From: Egibacter sp.
GTDB taxonomy: Bacteria; Actinomycetota; Nitriliruptoria; Euzebyales; Egibacteraceae
Reading direction: 5' to 3'
NCBI GenBank assembly: GCA_003553795.1
Contig: PWFH01000026.1
Span: 1 to 64,000 of the forward strand
DNA: 64,000 bases
Part shown: positions 26,147 through 34,191 of the stretch, in pieces
How positions within the stretch are numbered: the stretch's first letter is position 1
How the letters are laid out: every line of letters starts with the position of its first letter
Position numbers and translations under genes: made by a program
The notes under the pieces: model-generated
Database searches by the model: none
Told to the model about the DNA's origin: nothing
Seen by the model: only the letters and a program-made list of their open reading frames with translations

Positions 26147-27073
26147 ATGCGCGACGTCGCAGCGCTGCTCGTCGGCCTCGCGCTGCTCACCGTCGCCGCC
26201 GACCGCTTCGTGCTCGGCGCCGCGCGGCTGTCGGCGGCGCTGCGGGTCTCCCCGGTCATCATCGGCGCGCTCGTCATCGGCGCGGGCACGAGCGCGCCGG
26301 AGCTCCTCGTCACCGTGCTCGCCGCGGTGCAGGGCGTGCCGGACCTCGCCGTCGGCAACCTCATCGGCTCGAACACCGCCAACATCGGCCTCGTCCTCGG
26401 GGCGGCCGCGCTCGTCTCGCCGATCGCCATCGGTCAGGCGACGCTGCGCCGTGAGGTCCCGCTCATGCTCCTCGCCGTCGTCGCCCTCGCCAGCGTGGCG
26501 GCCGACGGGACGCTCGGACGCGTCGACGGCGCGGTGCTGCTCGCCCTCGGCGCCGTGGCGATCGCCGTCGTCGTCGCCTTCGCCCGGGCCGATCAGCGCA
26601 GCGCCGCCAACCCGCGGGTCGGGCGCGCCGAGCCGGTGTGGCGCCCCGCGGTCCTCGCGCTCGCGGGCCTCCTCGGCACGATCGCCGGCGCGCAGCTCCT
26701 CGTCAGCGGCGCGAGTGGACTCGCGCGCGCGCTCGGGGTGAGCGAGGCGGTCGTCGGTCTCACCGTCGTGGCGATCGGCACGAGCCTGCCCGAGCTCGTC
26801 ACCGCGGTCGCCGCCGCGCGGCGGCGCGAGGCCGACCTCGTCGTCGGCAACGTCCTCGGCTCGAACCTCTTCAACTCCCTGCCGGTGGCGGGGGTCGCCG
26901 GGGTCCTCGGGGCGGCCGGCCTCGAGCCCGCGTTCGGTCTGGCCCTGGCCGGGATGGTCGCGATCTGCGGCCTCGCTGCGGTCTTCCTCTTCACCGGGCG
27001 TCGCCTCGCCCGTGTGGAGGGCGCGGTCCTGCTCGGGCTCTTCGCGCTCATCGTCGGCGCGACCGTGGCGTAG
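26147..27073 (+). CDS. Calcium/cation antiporter (CaCA family, YrbG-like)
   Basis: A 308-residue integral membrane exchanger with two inverted repeats of about five helices. Each repeat carries the cation-binding alpha motif: [21 protein letters not shown] (about residues 40-60) and [19 protein letters not shown] (about 205-223), plus [11 protein letters not shown] and [10 protein letters not shown]. It probably exports Ca2+ or Na+ in exchange for protons or Na+. GGGAGG 4 nt before the ATG sets the start. Divergent from the zincin gene. Confidence 0.92.
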   Translation: MRDVAALLVGLALLTVAADRFVLGAARLSAALRVSPVIIGALVIGAGTSAPELLVTVLAAVQGVPDLAVGNLIGSNTANIGLVLGAAALVSPIAIGQATLRREVPLMLLAVVALASVAADGTLGRVDGAVLLALGAVAIAVVVAFARADQRSAANPRVGRAEPVWRPAVLALAGLLGTIAGAQLLVSGASGLARALGVSEAVVGLTVVAIGTSLPELVTAVAAARRREADLVVGNVLGSNLFNSLPVAGVAGVLGAAGLEPAFGLALAGMVAICGLAAVFLFTGRRLARVEGAVLLGLFALIVGATVA

Positions 27074-27094
27074 CGGCCGGGTCCGGCGCTGCGC

Positions 27095-27100
27095 TATCCT
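27095..27100 (+). promoter_or_regulatory. rpsP: Putative -10 box of rpsP
   Basis: TATCCT, close to consensus, giving a start near 27107 and a leader of about 175 nt before rpsP. -35 not recognised. Confidence 0.5.
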
Positions 27101-27106
27101 GCCGGC

Positions 27107-27127
27107 AGCGCCCGCGCTGCGGGCGCT
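27107..27127 (+). promoter_or_regulatory. rpsP: 5'-terminal hairpin in the rpsP leader
   Basis: AGCGCCCGC (27107-27115), loop GCT, GCGGGCGCT (27119-27127): a perfect 9-bp stem at the predicted transcript start. A second hairpin (GCCGGC-GACC-GCCGGC, 27225-27240) follows 43 nt before the start codon. It could stabilise the mRNA or form part of a ribosomal-protein leader. Confidence 0.4.
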
Positions 27128-27282
27128 TGGTGCGTGCGATCTGCCGGACCCGCACACCCGTCCACAGACCGAGGTGGGCGCGTCGGGCGCCGCCCTGCGG
27201 CGACATCGAAGCCCGACGGCACCTGCCGGCGACCGCCGGCCCGCGGCACGCCCCGGCCGTGCCTCCAGAAAGGCAAGTCCCC

Positions 27283-27804
27283 ATGGCCGTGAAGATGCGC
27301 CTCCGGCGCGAGGGCAAGAAGAAGCAGCCCTTCTACCGCGTCGTCGTCGCCGACGTCCGCTCGCCCCGAGATGGGCGCTTTATCGAAGACATCGGCTACT
27401 ACCACCCGCTCGCCGACCCGTCGGTGATCTCCATCGACCACGACCGCGCGCTCTACTGGCTGCGCCAGGGCGTCCAGCCCTCCGACGCCGTGCGCAAGCT
27501 CCTGCGCATCGAGGGCGTGTGGGAGCAGTTCAAGCCCGGCGACCCCGGCAAGGACCGCAGCCGCAAGCACGCGCAGCGCGCCGCGCGCAAGGCCGAGCAG
27601 GACGCCAAGCGCACCGAGGCCGAGGCCGCGGCGAAGGCCGCGCAGGAGGCCGAGCAGGCCGCCGCGGCCGAGCAGGCCGCCGCTGAGGAGCCGCCCGCCG
27701 CTGAGGAGCCGCCCGCGGAGGAGCCGCCGGCCGAGGACCCCGCCGATGACGTGGCCTCCGCGGAGCCCACGGCGGCCGAGGACGAGGAGGAGTCGCAGGC
27801 GTGA
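27283..27804 (+). CDS. rpsP: 30S ribosomal protein S16 with long acidic tail
   Basis: S16 is an early small-subunit assembly protein. Residues 1-90 match the family ([33 protein letters not shown]). A C-terminal extension of about 80 residues follows: a basic Lys/Arg/Ala stretch, then Glu/Ala/Pro repeats ([13 protein letters not shown]). The start ATG has GAAAGG about 10 nt upstream. Its last codons overlap the KH-domain gene. Confidence 0.96.
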   Translation: MAVKMRLRREGKKKQPFYRVVVADVRSPRDGRFIEDIGYYHPLADPSVISIDHDRALYWLRQGVQPSDAVRKLLRIEGVWEQFKPGDPGKDRSRKHAQRAARKAEQDAKRTEAEAAAKAAQEAEQAAAAEQAAAEEPPAAEEPPAEEPPAEDPADDVASAEPTAAEDEEESQA

Positions 27805-28040
27805 TGGCCGTCGACGTACTCGAGTTCATCGCCCGCAACCTCGTCGATCACCCCGACGACATCGAGATCACCGAGACCGAGGACGACGACGGCGAGGTCG
27901 TCCTCGAGCTCAAGGTCCACCCCGAGGACATGGGCAAGGTCATCGGCAAGCGCGGACGCACCGCCAAGGCGATCCGCACGATGGTCAAGGCCGCCTCGAC
28001 GCGTGACGGCCAGCAGGCCACCGTCGAGATCGTCGAGTAG
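27801..28040 (+). CDS. khpA: KH-domain RNA-binding protein KhpA
   Basis: A 79-residue single KH domain protein with the GxxG loop in [21 protein letters not shown]. KhpA proteins bind small RNAs and mRNAs, often with KhpB/EloR, and lie between rpsP and rimM as here. Either GTG 27801 (GAGGAG 8 nt upstream) or ATG 27804 (TGATG with the rpsP stop) may be used. Confidence 0.93.
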   Translation: MMAVDVLEFIARNLVDHPDDIEITETEDDDGEVVLELKVHPEDMGKVIGKRGRTAKAIRTMVKAASTRDGQQATVEIVE

Positions 28041-28050
28041 CGCGCTGGCG

Positions 28051-28551
28051 ATGGGCGAGGCCTCCGTCGTCGTCGGTGCCGTCGGCAAGCCGTTCGGCGT
28101 GCGCGGCGAGGTCTACGTCCACCCCGACCCCGACCTCGACCACGAGTTCGCCGCGGGCGCACGCTACGCCGCACAGGGCGGCGTGCTCACCGTCGAGCGC
28201 GCCCGCGCCCACGGCGGGCGGCTCGTCGTGAAGTTCGAGGAGGTCGCCGACCGGGCCGGGGCCGAGGGTCTGCGCGGCACCGTCCTCTCGCTCGACAAGG
28301 ACGAGATCGCCCTCGACGACGGGGCGGTCTGGCTCGACGAGGTCCTCGGCGCCGAGGTCGTCGACGGTGACGGCGCGCTCATCGGCGTGCTCGAGGGCGT
28401 CCTCGACGCCCCCGCCCACGACCTGCTCGTCGTCGCCCGACCCGACGGCGGCGAGGTGCTCGTGCCCGCCGTGGACGAGTTCGTCGAGCTCGGGCGCGAG
28501 CGCATCGTCGTTCGGGCGATCCCCGGTCTGCTCGGCGACGACGAGGCCTAG
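28051..28551 (+). CDS. rimM: Ribosome maturation factor RimM
   Basis: RimM aids 30S head assembly and 16S processing and binds S19. The 166-residue protein has an N-terminal RimM barrel ([20 protein letters not shown]) and a C-terminal PRC-barrel ([34 protein letters not shown]...[11 protein letters not shown]). The ATG at 28051 lies 10 nt after khpA. Directly followed by trmD with no gap. Confidence 0.94.
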   Translation: MGEASVVVGAVGKPFGVRGEVYVHPDPDLDHEFAAGARYAAQGGVLTVERARAHGGRLVVKFEEVADRAGAEGLRGTVLSLDKDEIALDDGAVWLDEVLGAEVVDGDGALIGVLEGVLDAPAHDLLVVARPDGGEVLVPAVDEFVELGRERIVVRAIPGLLGDDEA

Positions 28552-29292
28552 GTGCGCCTCGACGTCCTCACGATCTTCCCCGGCTACTTCGCCGGGCCGC
28601 TCGAGACCTCGCTGCTCGGCCGCGCCGCCGAGCGCGGGCTCGTCGACGCCCGGGTGCACGACCTGCGGCGCTGGACCCACGACGTCCACCGCAGCGTCGA
28701 CGATGCGCCCTACGGCGGTGGCGCCGGCATGGTCCTCAAGCCCCAGCCCTTCTTCGACGCCGTCAGCGAGCTCTACGGCGACCTCGACGCGCGGCCGCGC
28801 ACGATCGTGCTCACCCCCCGGGGCCGGCTGCTCGACCAGCGCCTCGTCGCCGAGCTCGCCGCCGAGCCGGCCATGCTCCTGCTCTGCGGGCGCTACGAGG
28901 GCATCGACGAGCGGGTCCACACCCGCCTCGCCCACGACGAGGTCTCGATCGGCGACTACGTCCTCGCTGGCGGGGAGGCCGCGGCCTGCGTGCTCATCGA
29001 GGCGGTGACCCGCCTGCTGCCCGGCGTCATGGGCAACGCCGAGAGCGCGACCGACGAGTCCTTCGCCGACGGGCTCCTCGAGCACCCGCAGTACACCCGC
29101 CCGCCCGAGATCGAGGGCCTGGCGGTGCCCGAGGTCCTGCGCTCGGGCGACCACGGCGCGGTCGAGGCGTGGCGCCACGAGCAGGCGCTGGCGCGGACCG
29201 CCGAGGTCCGCCCCGACCTCCTCGCGCGCTGGCGCGAGCGCCGCGCGGCGGCCCGGCAGGATCCGATGGGGGAGGATCCGCGCGTCGATTGA
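28552..29292 (+). CDS. trmD: tRNA (guanine-N1-)-methyltransferase TrmD
   Basis: TrmD makes m1G37 in tRNAs and prevents frameshifting. The 246-residue protein shows the trefoil-knot SAM-binding motifs [13 protein letters not shown] and [12 protein letters not shown], the family start [12 protein letters not shown], and [11 protein letters not shown] start immediately after the rimM stop. The stop codon overlaps the -35 box of the rplS promoter. Confidence 0.96.
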   Translation: MRLDVLTIFPGYFAGPLETSLLGRAAERGLVDARVHDLRRWTHDVHRSVDDAPYGGGAGMVLKPQPFFDAVSELYGDLDARPRTIVLTPRGRLLDQRLVAELAAEPAMLLLCGRYEGIDERVHTRLAHDEVSIGDYVLAGGEAAACVLIEAVTRLLPGVMGNAESATDESFADGLLEHPQYTRPPEIEGLAVPEVLRSGDHGAVEAWRHEQALARTAEVRPDLLARWRERRAAARQDPMGEDPRVD

Positions 29293-29318
29293 CCCCCGGC
29301 ACGCGGGAGGGCTATGCT
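29289..29318 (+). promoter_or_regulatory. rplS: Promoter of rplS
   Basis: TTGACC (29289-29294), 18-nt spacer, TATGCT (29313-29318): the best sigma70-type match in the window. The -35 box overlaps the trmD stop. It gives a leader of about 70 nt. Confidence 0.6.
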
Positions 29319-29396
29319 GGTCCATCGGGCCGCGCGCCCTGCGTCTGCGTGCTGCCGGCCCCGACACCGCCCATCGCCAGTGGAGAGCGCCGCGCC

Positions 29397-29756
29397 ATGA
29401 AGCCCACCGACCTCGTCGACATCGAGAGCCTCCGTGACGACGTGCCCGCGTTCCGCGCGGGGGACACCGTGAAGGTGCACGTCAAGGTCACCGAGGGCAA
29501 CCGCACCCGCGTGCAGGTCTTCGAGGGCGTGGTCATCGCCCGCAAGGGCAGCGGGATCAGCGAGACGTTCACCGTGCGCAAGATCAGCTTCAACGGTGTC
29601 GGCGTCGAGCGGACCTTCCCCGTCCACGCGCCCGTCATCGAGCGCATCGAGGTGGCCCGCCGCGGTCGCGTGCGCCGCGCGAAGCTCTACTACCTGCGCG
29701 ACCGGGTCGGCAAGAAGGCGCGCGTGCGCGAGCGCCGGGAGGCCGCAGGCGCCTAG
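29397..29756 (+). CDS. rplS: 50S ribosomal protein L19
   Basis: L19 lies at the 30S-50S interface. The 119-residue protein shows [45 protein letters not shown] and [17 protein letters not shown]. The start has GGAGAG 9 nt upstream. It has its own promoter, so it can be expressed apart from rpsP-trmD. Confidence 0.97.
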   Translation: MKPTDLVDIESLRDDVPAFRAGDTVKVHVKVTEGNRTRVQVFEGVVIARKGSGISETFTVRKISFNGVGVERTFPVHAPVIERIEVARRGRVRRAKLYYLRDRVGKKARVRERREAAGA

Positions 29757-29777
29757 GCGCCCGCGGATGAGGCGGCT

Positions 29778-30692
29778 GTGACCGACCGCCGCGACCCCGC
29801 AGAGGACGTCCGCGCCCCCACGCCCGTGCGCGACGCCGACGAGCCCGGTGCCGACGCCGCGAGGGCGGCCGTGGGCGGCCCCGCCCCTGGGCACGGCCAC
29901 GACGGTCCCGCCGAGGGCGGCGCGCCGGCCCATGACGCAGCCGGCGCCGGTGGGCCCGGCAACGGTGCCGGTAGCGACGACGGTCGCGACGGCCAGGACG
30001 CCGGTGGCGCTCCATCGGGCGGGGGGCGCAGGCAGCGCTCCTTCCTCGTCGAGCTGCCGGTGCTCGTGCTCATCGCCTTCGTCCTCGCGCTCCTGCTCAA
30101 GACCTTCGTCGTGCAGGCCTTCTACATCCCCTCTGAGTCGATGCTGCCGACGCTCGCGGTCGGCGACCGCGTCCTCGTCAACAAGCTCGTCCACGACGTG
30201 CGCGACCCCGAGCGGGGCGAGGTCGTCGTCTTCACCCACGACGACGACGTCCCCGGGGCGGCGGCGGCCGAGGGCCTGCTCGACCAGATCCTCGACACGA
30301 TCGCGGGCGGCTTCGGCGCCTCGTCGGGCACCGAGAAGGACTTCATCAAGCGCATCATCGGCCTGCCGGGGGAGACCATCGAGATGCGCGACGGCGTCGT
30401 CCTCGTCGACGGTGAGCCCATCGCCGAGGCGCCGGAGGCCGAGGGTGGCTACCTCTCGCGGCCCGACGTCGTCGACTTCGGGCCCACGGAGATCCCCGAG
30501 GGGGAGTACTTCATGATGGGCGACAACCGCCCGAACTCCTCCGACAGCCGCTCGCTCATCGAGACCGTGCCCGAGGAGGACCTCGTCGGTCGCGCCTTCG
30601 TCGTCATCTGGCCACCCGGGCGGCTGAGCACCCTGCCGCTGCCGGACTACGACGATCCGCCGGCCGGCTCCGAGGCTGCGGCGACCCCGTGA
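29778..30692 (+). CDS. lepB: Signal peptidase I
   Basis: LepB cleaves signal peptides on the outer membrane face. The 304-residue protein has a disordered Asp/Gly/Pro-rich N-terminus of about 85 residues, one transmembrane helix (about 90-112), and the catalytic dyad: Ser in FYIPSESMLPTL and Lys in FIKRIIGLPGETIE. Box E GDNRPNSSDSR is intact. GTG start 21 nt after rplS. Confidence 0.95.
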   Translation: MTDRRDPAEDVRAPTPVRDADEPGADAARAAVGGPAPGHGHDGPAEGGAPAHDAAGAGGPGNGAGSDDGRDGQDAGGAPSGGGRRQRSFLVELPVLVLIAFVLALLLKTFVVQAFYIPSESMLPTLAVGDRVLVNKLVHDVRDPERGEVVVFTHDDDVPGAAAAEGLLDQILDTIAGGFGASSGTEKDFIKRIIGLPGETIEMRDGVVLVDGEPIAEAPEAEGGYLSRPDVVDFGPTEIPEGEYFMMGDNRPNSSDSRSLIETVPEEDLVGRAFVVIWPPGRLSTLPLPDYDDPPAGSEAAATP

Positions 30693-30714
30693 GCACCCGG
30701 CAGAGGAGCCCGCG

Positions 30715-31023
30715 ATGAGCGCCGAGGACCTCGAGCGCTACGAGGCGGAGATGGAGCTCGCGCTCTACCGCGAGTACCGCGACGTCGTGCGGATGTTCGC
30801 CTACGTCGTCGAGACCGAGCGGCGCTTCTACCTCGCCAACGACGTCGACGTCGCCGTGCGCGGCGAGGGCGAGGACACGTACTTCGAGGTCACCCTGTCC
30901 GACGCCTGGGTCTGGGACATGCACCGCCCCGCGCGCTTCGTCTCGCACGTGCGCGCCCTGACGTTCCGCGACGTCAACGTCGAGCGCGTCGCGGCGAGCG
31001 ACGACCCGCCGCTGCTCGAGTAG
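30715..31023 (+). CDS. DUF2469 protein
   Basis: A 102-residue actinobacterial signature protein (SAEDLERYEAEMELALYREYRDVVRMFAYVVETERRFYLAN...VWDMHRPARFV). Function is unknown. In most actinobacteria it follows rnhB; here rnhB is absent and lepB precedes it directly. GAGGAG is positioned before the ATG. Confidence 0.93.
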   Translation: MSAEDLERYEAEMELALYREYRDVVRMFAYVVETERRFYLANDVDVAVRGEGEDTYFEVTLSDAWVWDMHRPARFVSHVRALTFRDVNVERVAASDDPPLLE

Positions 31024-31026
31024 CCC

Positions 31027-31143
31027 GTGCGCTTCCGCTCGCCGTTCCGCCGCGGCGACGCCGACGTCGTCGACATCGTCATGCTGCTCGCCGCCCTCGC
31101 GGTCATCGGCGTGCTCGTCGCCTGGGCCGCCGGGCTGCTCTGA
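31027..31143 (+). CDS. 38-residue single-pass membrane microprotein
   Basis: A short reading frame (GTG start, 3 nt after the DUF2469 stop) encodes MRFRSPFRRGDADVVDIV followed by a hydrophobic helix (about residues 17-38). A basic N-terminus before a single helix suggests an inner-membrane microprotein with N-in topology. No family is recognised. Tight spacing implies it is in the lepB-DUF2469 operon. Confidence 0.5.
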   Translation: MRFRSPFRRGDADVVDIVMLLAALAVIGVLVAWAAGLL

Positions 31144-31150
31144 GGGCGTC

Positions 31151-31210
31151 GTCCACAGGCCCGCGGGGCGGATCGGGCCGGGCGCAGGTCGCCGCTCCTA
31201 GCCTCGCGCC
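31151..31210 (+). promoter_or_regulatory. Leaderless promoter of yraN with GTCCACAG element
   Basis: TAGCCT (31199-31204) is followed by 6 nt and the ATG at 31211. GTCCACAG (31151-31158) stands 40 nt upstream of the -10 box; the M23 gene has the same element at 41 nt. Confidence 0.45.
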
Positions 31211-31585
31211 ATGTCGACCTCCAGCGATCGCCTCGGGCGGCTCGGCGAGCGGCTCGCCGCCCGCCACCTCCGCGCCGGCGGCTACGAGATCCTCGAGCGC
31301 GGCTGGCGCCACGCCGGCCCGGACCTGCGTGGCGAGCTCGACCTCGTCTGCCGCGACGGCGCGACGATCGTCGTCTGCGAGGTCAAGGCGCGCCGCCGCG
31401 CCTGGCCCGAGGAGGCCGCCGAGGGCGTCGACGCCCGCAAGCGTCGGCAGCTGCGCCGCCTCGCCCTGCGCTGGCTCGACGAGCACGGCTGCCGGGGCAC
31501 GCCGCTGCGCATCGACGTCGTCGCGGTGGCCTGGCCGCCCGGTGGCGGTGCCGCGGCGATCTGCCACCTCGAGGGCGTGGCGTGA
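31211..31585 (+). CDS. yraN: UPF0102 (YraN) family protein
   Basis: A 124-residue predicted nuclease-fold protein. The endonuclease-like motif GELDLVCRDGATIVVCEVKARR (D...E-x-K) is intact. YraN is widely conserved next to yifB and dprA; a role in DNA repair or uptake is inferred from the fold and context. Its last codons overlap yifB (GTGA). Confidence 0.93.
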   Translation: MSTSSDRLGRLGERLAARHLRAGGYEILERGWRHAGPDLRGELDLVCRDGATIVVCEVKARRRAWPEEAAEGVDARKRRQLRRLALRWLDEHGCRGTPLRIDVVAVAWPPGGGAAAICHLEGVA

Positions 31586-33093
31586 GCCGGGCGCGGGTGA
31601 CGTGGGCGCGGACGGTCGCCCAGGTCGGCCTCGAGGCCCGGGAGGTCACCGTCGAGGTCCACGTCTCGGGAGGCCTGCCGGGCTTCCACGTCATCGGCTC
31701 CTCCGGTGCGCCGGCGCGGGAGGCCGCCGACCGGGTCCGCACCGCGCTGGCCGCGAGCGGCCTCGCCGTGGGCAGCCGCAAGGTGCTGATCTCGCTCGCG
31801 CCCGCCGACGTGCCCAAGCTCGGGGCGCGCTTCGACCTGCCGACGGCGCTCGCGGTGTGCGCCCAGCTCGAGGTCCTCGGCCAGGAGGCGCTGCGCGACG
31901 TCGTGCTGCTCGGCGAGCTCGCCCTCGACGGGACGGTGCGGCCGGTGCCCGGGGTCCTGCCTTCAGCGGTCCACGCCGCGAGGACCGGCGTCAGGCGTCT
32001 CGTCGTCGCACGCGGCAACGCCGCGGAGGCGGCGCTGGCCTCCGGGGTGGACGTCGCGGCCGTCGCCGACCTCACCGAGGCCGTCGCCGTCCTCGGCGGC
32101 GCACCCGCCCGCCCGATCGAGCCGCCCGCCGCGCCGCCGTCGCCGCGCGCCCGTGGGGACCTCGCCGAGGTCCGCGGGCAGCTCGAGGCGCGCAGGGCGC
32201 TCGAGATCGCCGCGGCGGGGGGCCACCACCTCCTGCTCATCGGCCCCCCGGGATGTGGCAAATCGATGCTCGCGTCGCGTCTGCCCACGATCCTGCCGCC
32301 CCTCGACGATGCCGCCGCGCTCGAGCTCGCGGCGATCCGCTCGGTCGCCGGCCTGCTCGACGGGGTCACGCTCGACCGCACCCCGCCCTTCCGCGCACCG
32401 CACCACTCCGCCTCCGCCGCGGCGCTGCTCGGCGGCGGTGCCGGGGTGGCCAGGCCCGGCGAGGTGAGCCTTGCGACGCACGGCGTGCTCTTCCTCGACG
32501 AGCTCCTCGAGTGGCCCCGTCGGCTGCTCGATGCGCTGCGCGAGCCGCTCGAGGAGGGCGTCGTGCGCATCGCGCGCTCGCGCGCGAGCGTCGCCTACCC
32601 CGCAGCGGCCCAGCTCGTCGCCGCGGCCAACCCGTGCCCCTGCGGCGGTGGGCGCCGCTGCGTCTGCCGTGAGGCCGACGTCGCCCGCTACCGCGCGCGG
32701 CTGTCGGGACCGCTGGCCGACCGCATCGACCTCGCCCCGACGGTCACCCCCGTCGGCGCGGCCGACCTGCTCGCCGCCGAGGAGGGCGAGCCCAGTGCGG
32801 CGGTCGCCGCCCGGGTCGCGGCGGCGCGCGAGGCCAGCGCGCTGCGGCAGGGCCGGGGGGTGCGCAACGCCGAGGCCGACGCCGTGACGCTGCGCGCGAG
32901 CGCGCGCCCCGCCGCCCTCGCCCAGCTCGCCGCCGCGGTCGACGCCGGCCTGCTCACCGCCCGGGGTCATGACCGCGCGCTGCGGGTGGCGAGGACCTGC
33001 GCCGACCTCGGGGGCGTCGACGCGATCGACGCCGATCATGCCGCCGAGGCGCTCGGGCACCGCCTCGCCCTGCCCGAGGCGGTCGCGGGGTGA
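31582..33093 (+). CDS. YifB/ComM family AAA+ Mg-chelatase-like ATPase
   Basis: A 503-residue ComM/YifB protein. The N-terminal Lon-like fold (VHVSGGLPGFHVIG) precedes the AAA+ core with Walker A IGPPGCGKSMLASRLPTILP and sensor region FLDELLEWPRRLLDALREPLE. A small Cys cluster (CPCGGGRRCVC) is typical. In naturally transformable bacteria ComM is a helicase aiding branch migration during recombination. It sits in an overlapping yraN-yifB-dprA operon. Confidence 0.94.
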   Translation: MSRARVTWARTVAQVGLEAREVTVEVHVSGGLPGFHVIGSSGAPAREAADRVRTALAASGLAVGSRKVLISLAPADVPKLGARFDLPTALAVCAQLEVLGQEALRDVVLLGELALDGTVRPVPGVLPSAVHAARTGVRRLVVARGNAAEAALASGVDVAAVADLTEAVAVLGGAPARPIEPPAAPPSPRARGDLAEVRGQLEARRALEIAAAGGHHLLLIGPPGCGKSMLASRLPTILPPLDDAAALELAAIRSVAGLLDGVTLDRTPPFRAPHHSASAAALLGGGAGVARPGEVSLATHGVLFLDELLEWPRRLLDALREPLEEGVVRIARSRASVAYPAAAQLVAAANPCPCGGGRRCVCREADVARYRARLSGPLADRIDLAPTVTPVGAADLLAAEEGEPSAAVAARVAAAREASALRQGRGVRNAEADAVTLRASARPAALAQLAAAVDAGLLTARGHDRALRVARTCADLGGVDAIDADHAAEALGHRLALPEAVAG

Positions 33094-34184
33094 GCTCGGG
33101 TCGCGCGCCGACGCGGCTGCACCGCGACGCCCTGGCCCTCGCCGCCGCCGGCGTCGAGGGCGCGGCGGTCAGCCGCGCCTGTCGGGAGGCCGGTCCGCGG
33201 GCCGGCCCCGGGGAGGTCGCCGCGCGCCTCGCGCGCCGCGCGGCGCGTGCCCCCGGTGACCCCGACGAGGTCGCGCACCGCCTCGCCGCGCTCGGGGCGA
33301 GGGTGGCTGTCGTCGGTGACGATGCCTACCCGGCCCGGCTCGCGGCGTCGTGGCCAGAGCTCGGTGCACCCCTCTGGCTCTTCATCGCCGGCCCCGCGGG
33401 GCGGTTGCCGGACGCGCCCTCGGTCGCGATCGTCGGCACCCGGCGACCGAGCCTCGACGGTCTCACCGTGGCCCGCGAGCTCGCCGAGGCCGCGGCGCAG
33501 GCCGGGGCGGTCGTCGTCTCCGGTCTCGCCCGCGGCGTCGACGAGGCCGCGCACGAGGGGGCCCTCGCCGCCGGTGGCGCGACGGTCGGGGTGCTCGGCA
33601 GCGGCCTCGGCGTCGACTACCCCCGCGGCAGCGCGGCGCTGCGCGCCCGCGTCGCCGAGGCGGGCGGGCTCGTGAGCGAGTACGTCCCGGGCACGCCGCC
33701 GCGTCCGCACCGGGTGCTCGAGCGCAACCGGATCATCGCCGGCCTCGTCGACGCCGTCGTCGTCGTCGAGGGTGGGGCCCGCAGCGGCGCGCTCACGACC
33801 GCGCGGCTCGCGCTCGAGCAGGGGCGCGACGTCCTCGCCTGCCCGGCGGCGCTCACGAGTCCGCAGGCCGCCGCGCCGCTCGCGCTCATCCGCGACGGCG
33901 CGCAGGTGGTCACCGCGCCTGACGACGTCGTCGACGCGCTCGGGCTGTTGCGGCTCGGCGACCGCGGCGGGGCGCCGAGGCCTGGGGCGGAGCCGGCCGG
34001 GCGTGACCTCGGCGGCCTCGCCGGGGAGCTGGCGACCCTGCTGTCGGCGACGCCGCGCACCATCGACGCCCTCGCCGGCGCGACGGGCCGGCCCGCGTCG
34101 GCGGTGCTCGCCGCGGTGGTCGAGCTCCTCGCCGCGGGCCTCGCCGAGCGCCGCCCGAGTGGGGTCGTGCGGGTGCCGCGGTGA
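33090..34184 (+). CDS. dprA: DNA processing protein DprA
   Basis: DprA loads RecA on incoming single-stranded DNA. The 364-residue protein has the Rossmann-type core: VAIVGTRRPS, VVSGLARGVDEAAHEGAL, TVGVLGSGLGVDYP, RNRIIAGLVDAVVVVEGG and GALTTARLALEQGRDVLACP. A winged-helix-like region lies at the C-terminus. GTGA overlap with yifB. Presence of dprA alone does not prove competence. Confidence 0.95.
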   Translation: MSSGRAPTRLHRDALALAAAGVEGAAVSRACREAGPRAGPGEVAARLARRAARAPGDPDEVAHRLAALGARVAVVGDDAYPARLAASWPELGAPLWLFIAGPAGRLPDAPSVAIVGTRRPSLDGLTVARELAEAAAQAGAVVVSGLARGVDEAAHEGALAAGGATVGVLGSGLGVDYPRGSAALRARVAEAGGLVSEYVPGTPPRPHRVLERNRIIAGLVDAVVVVEGGARSGALTTARLALEQGRDVLACPAALTSPQAAAPLALIRDGAQVVTAPDDVVDALGLLRLGDRGGAPRPGAEPAGRDLGGLAGELATLLSATPRTIDALAGATGRPASAVLAAVVELLAAGLAERRPSGVVRVPR

Positions 34185-34191
34185 GGCTGGG

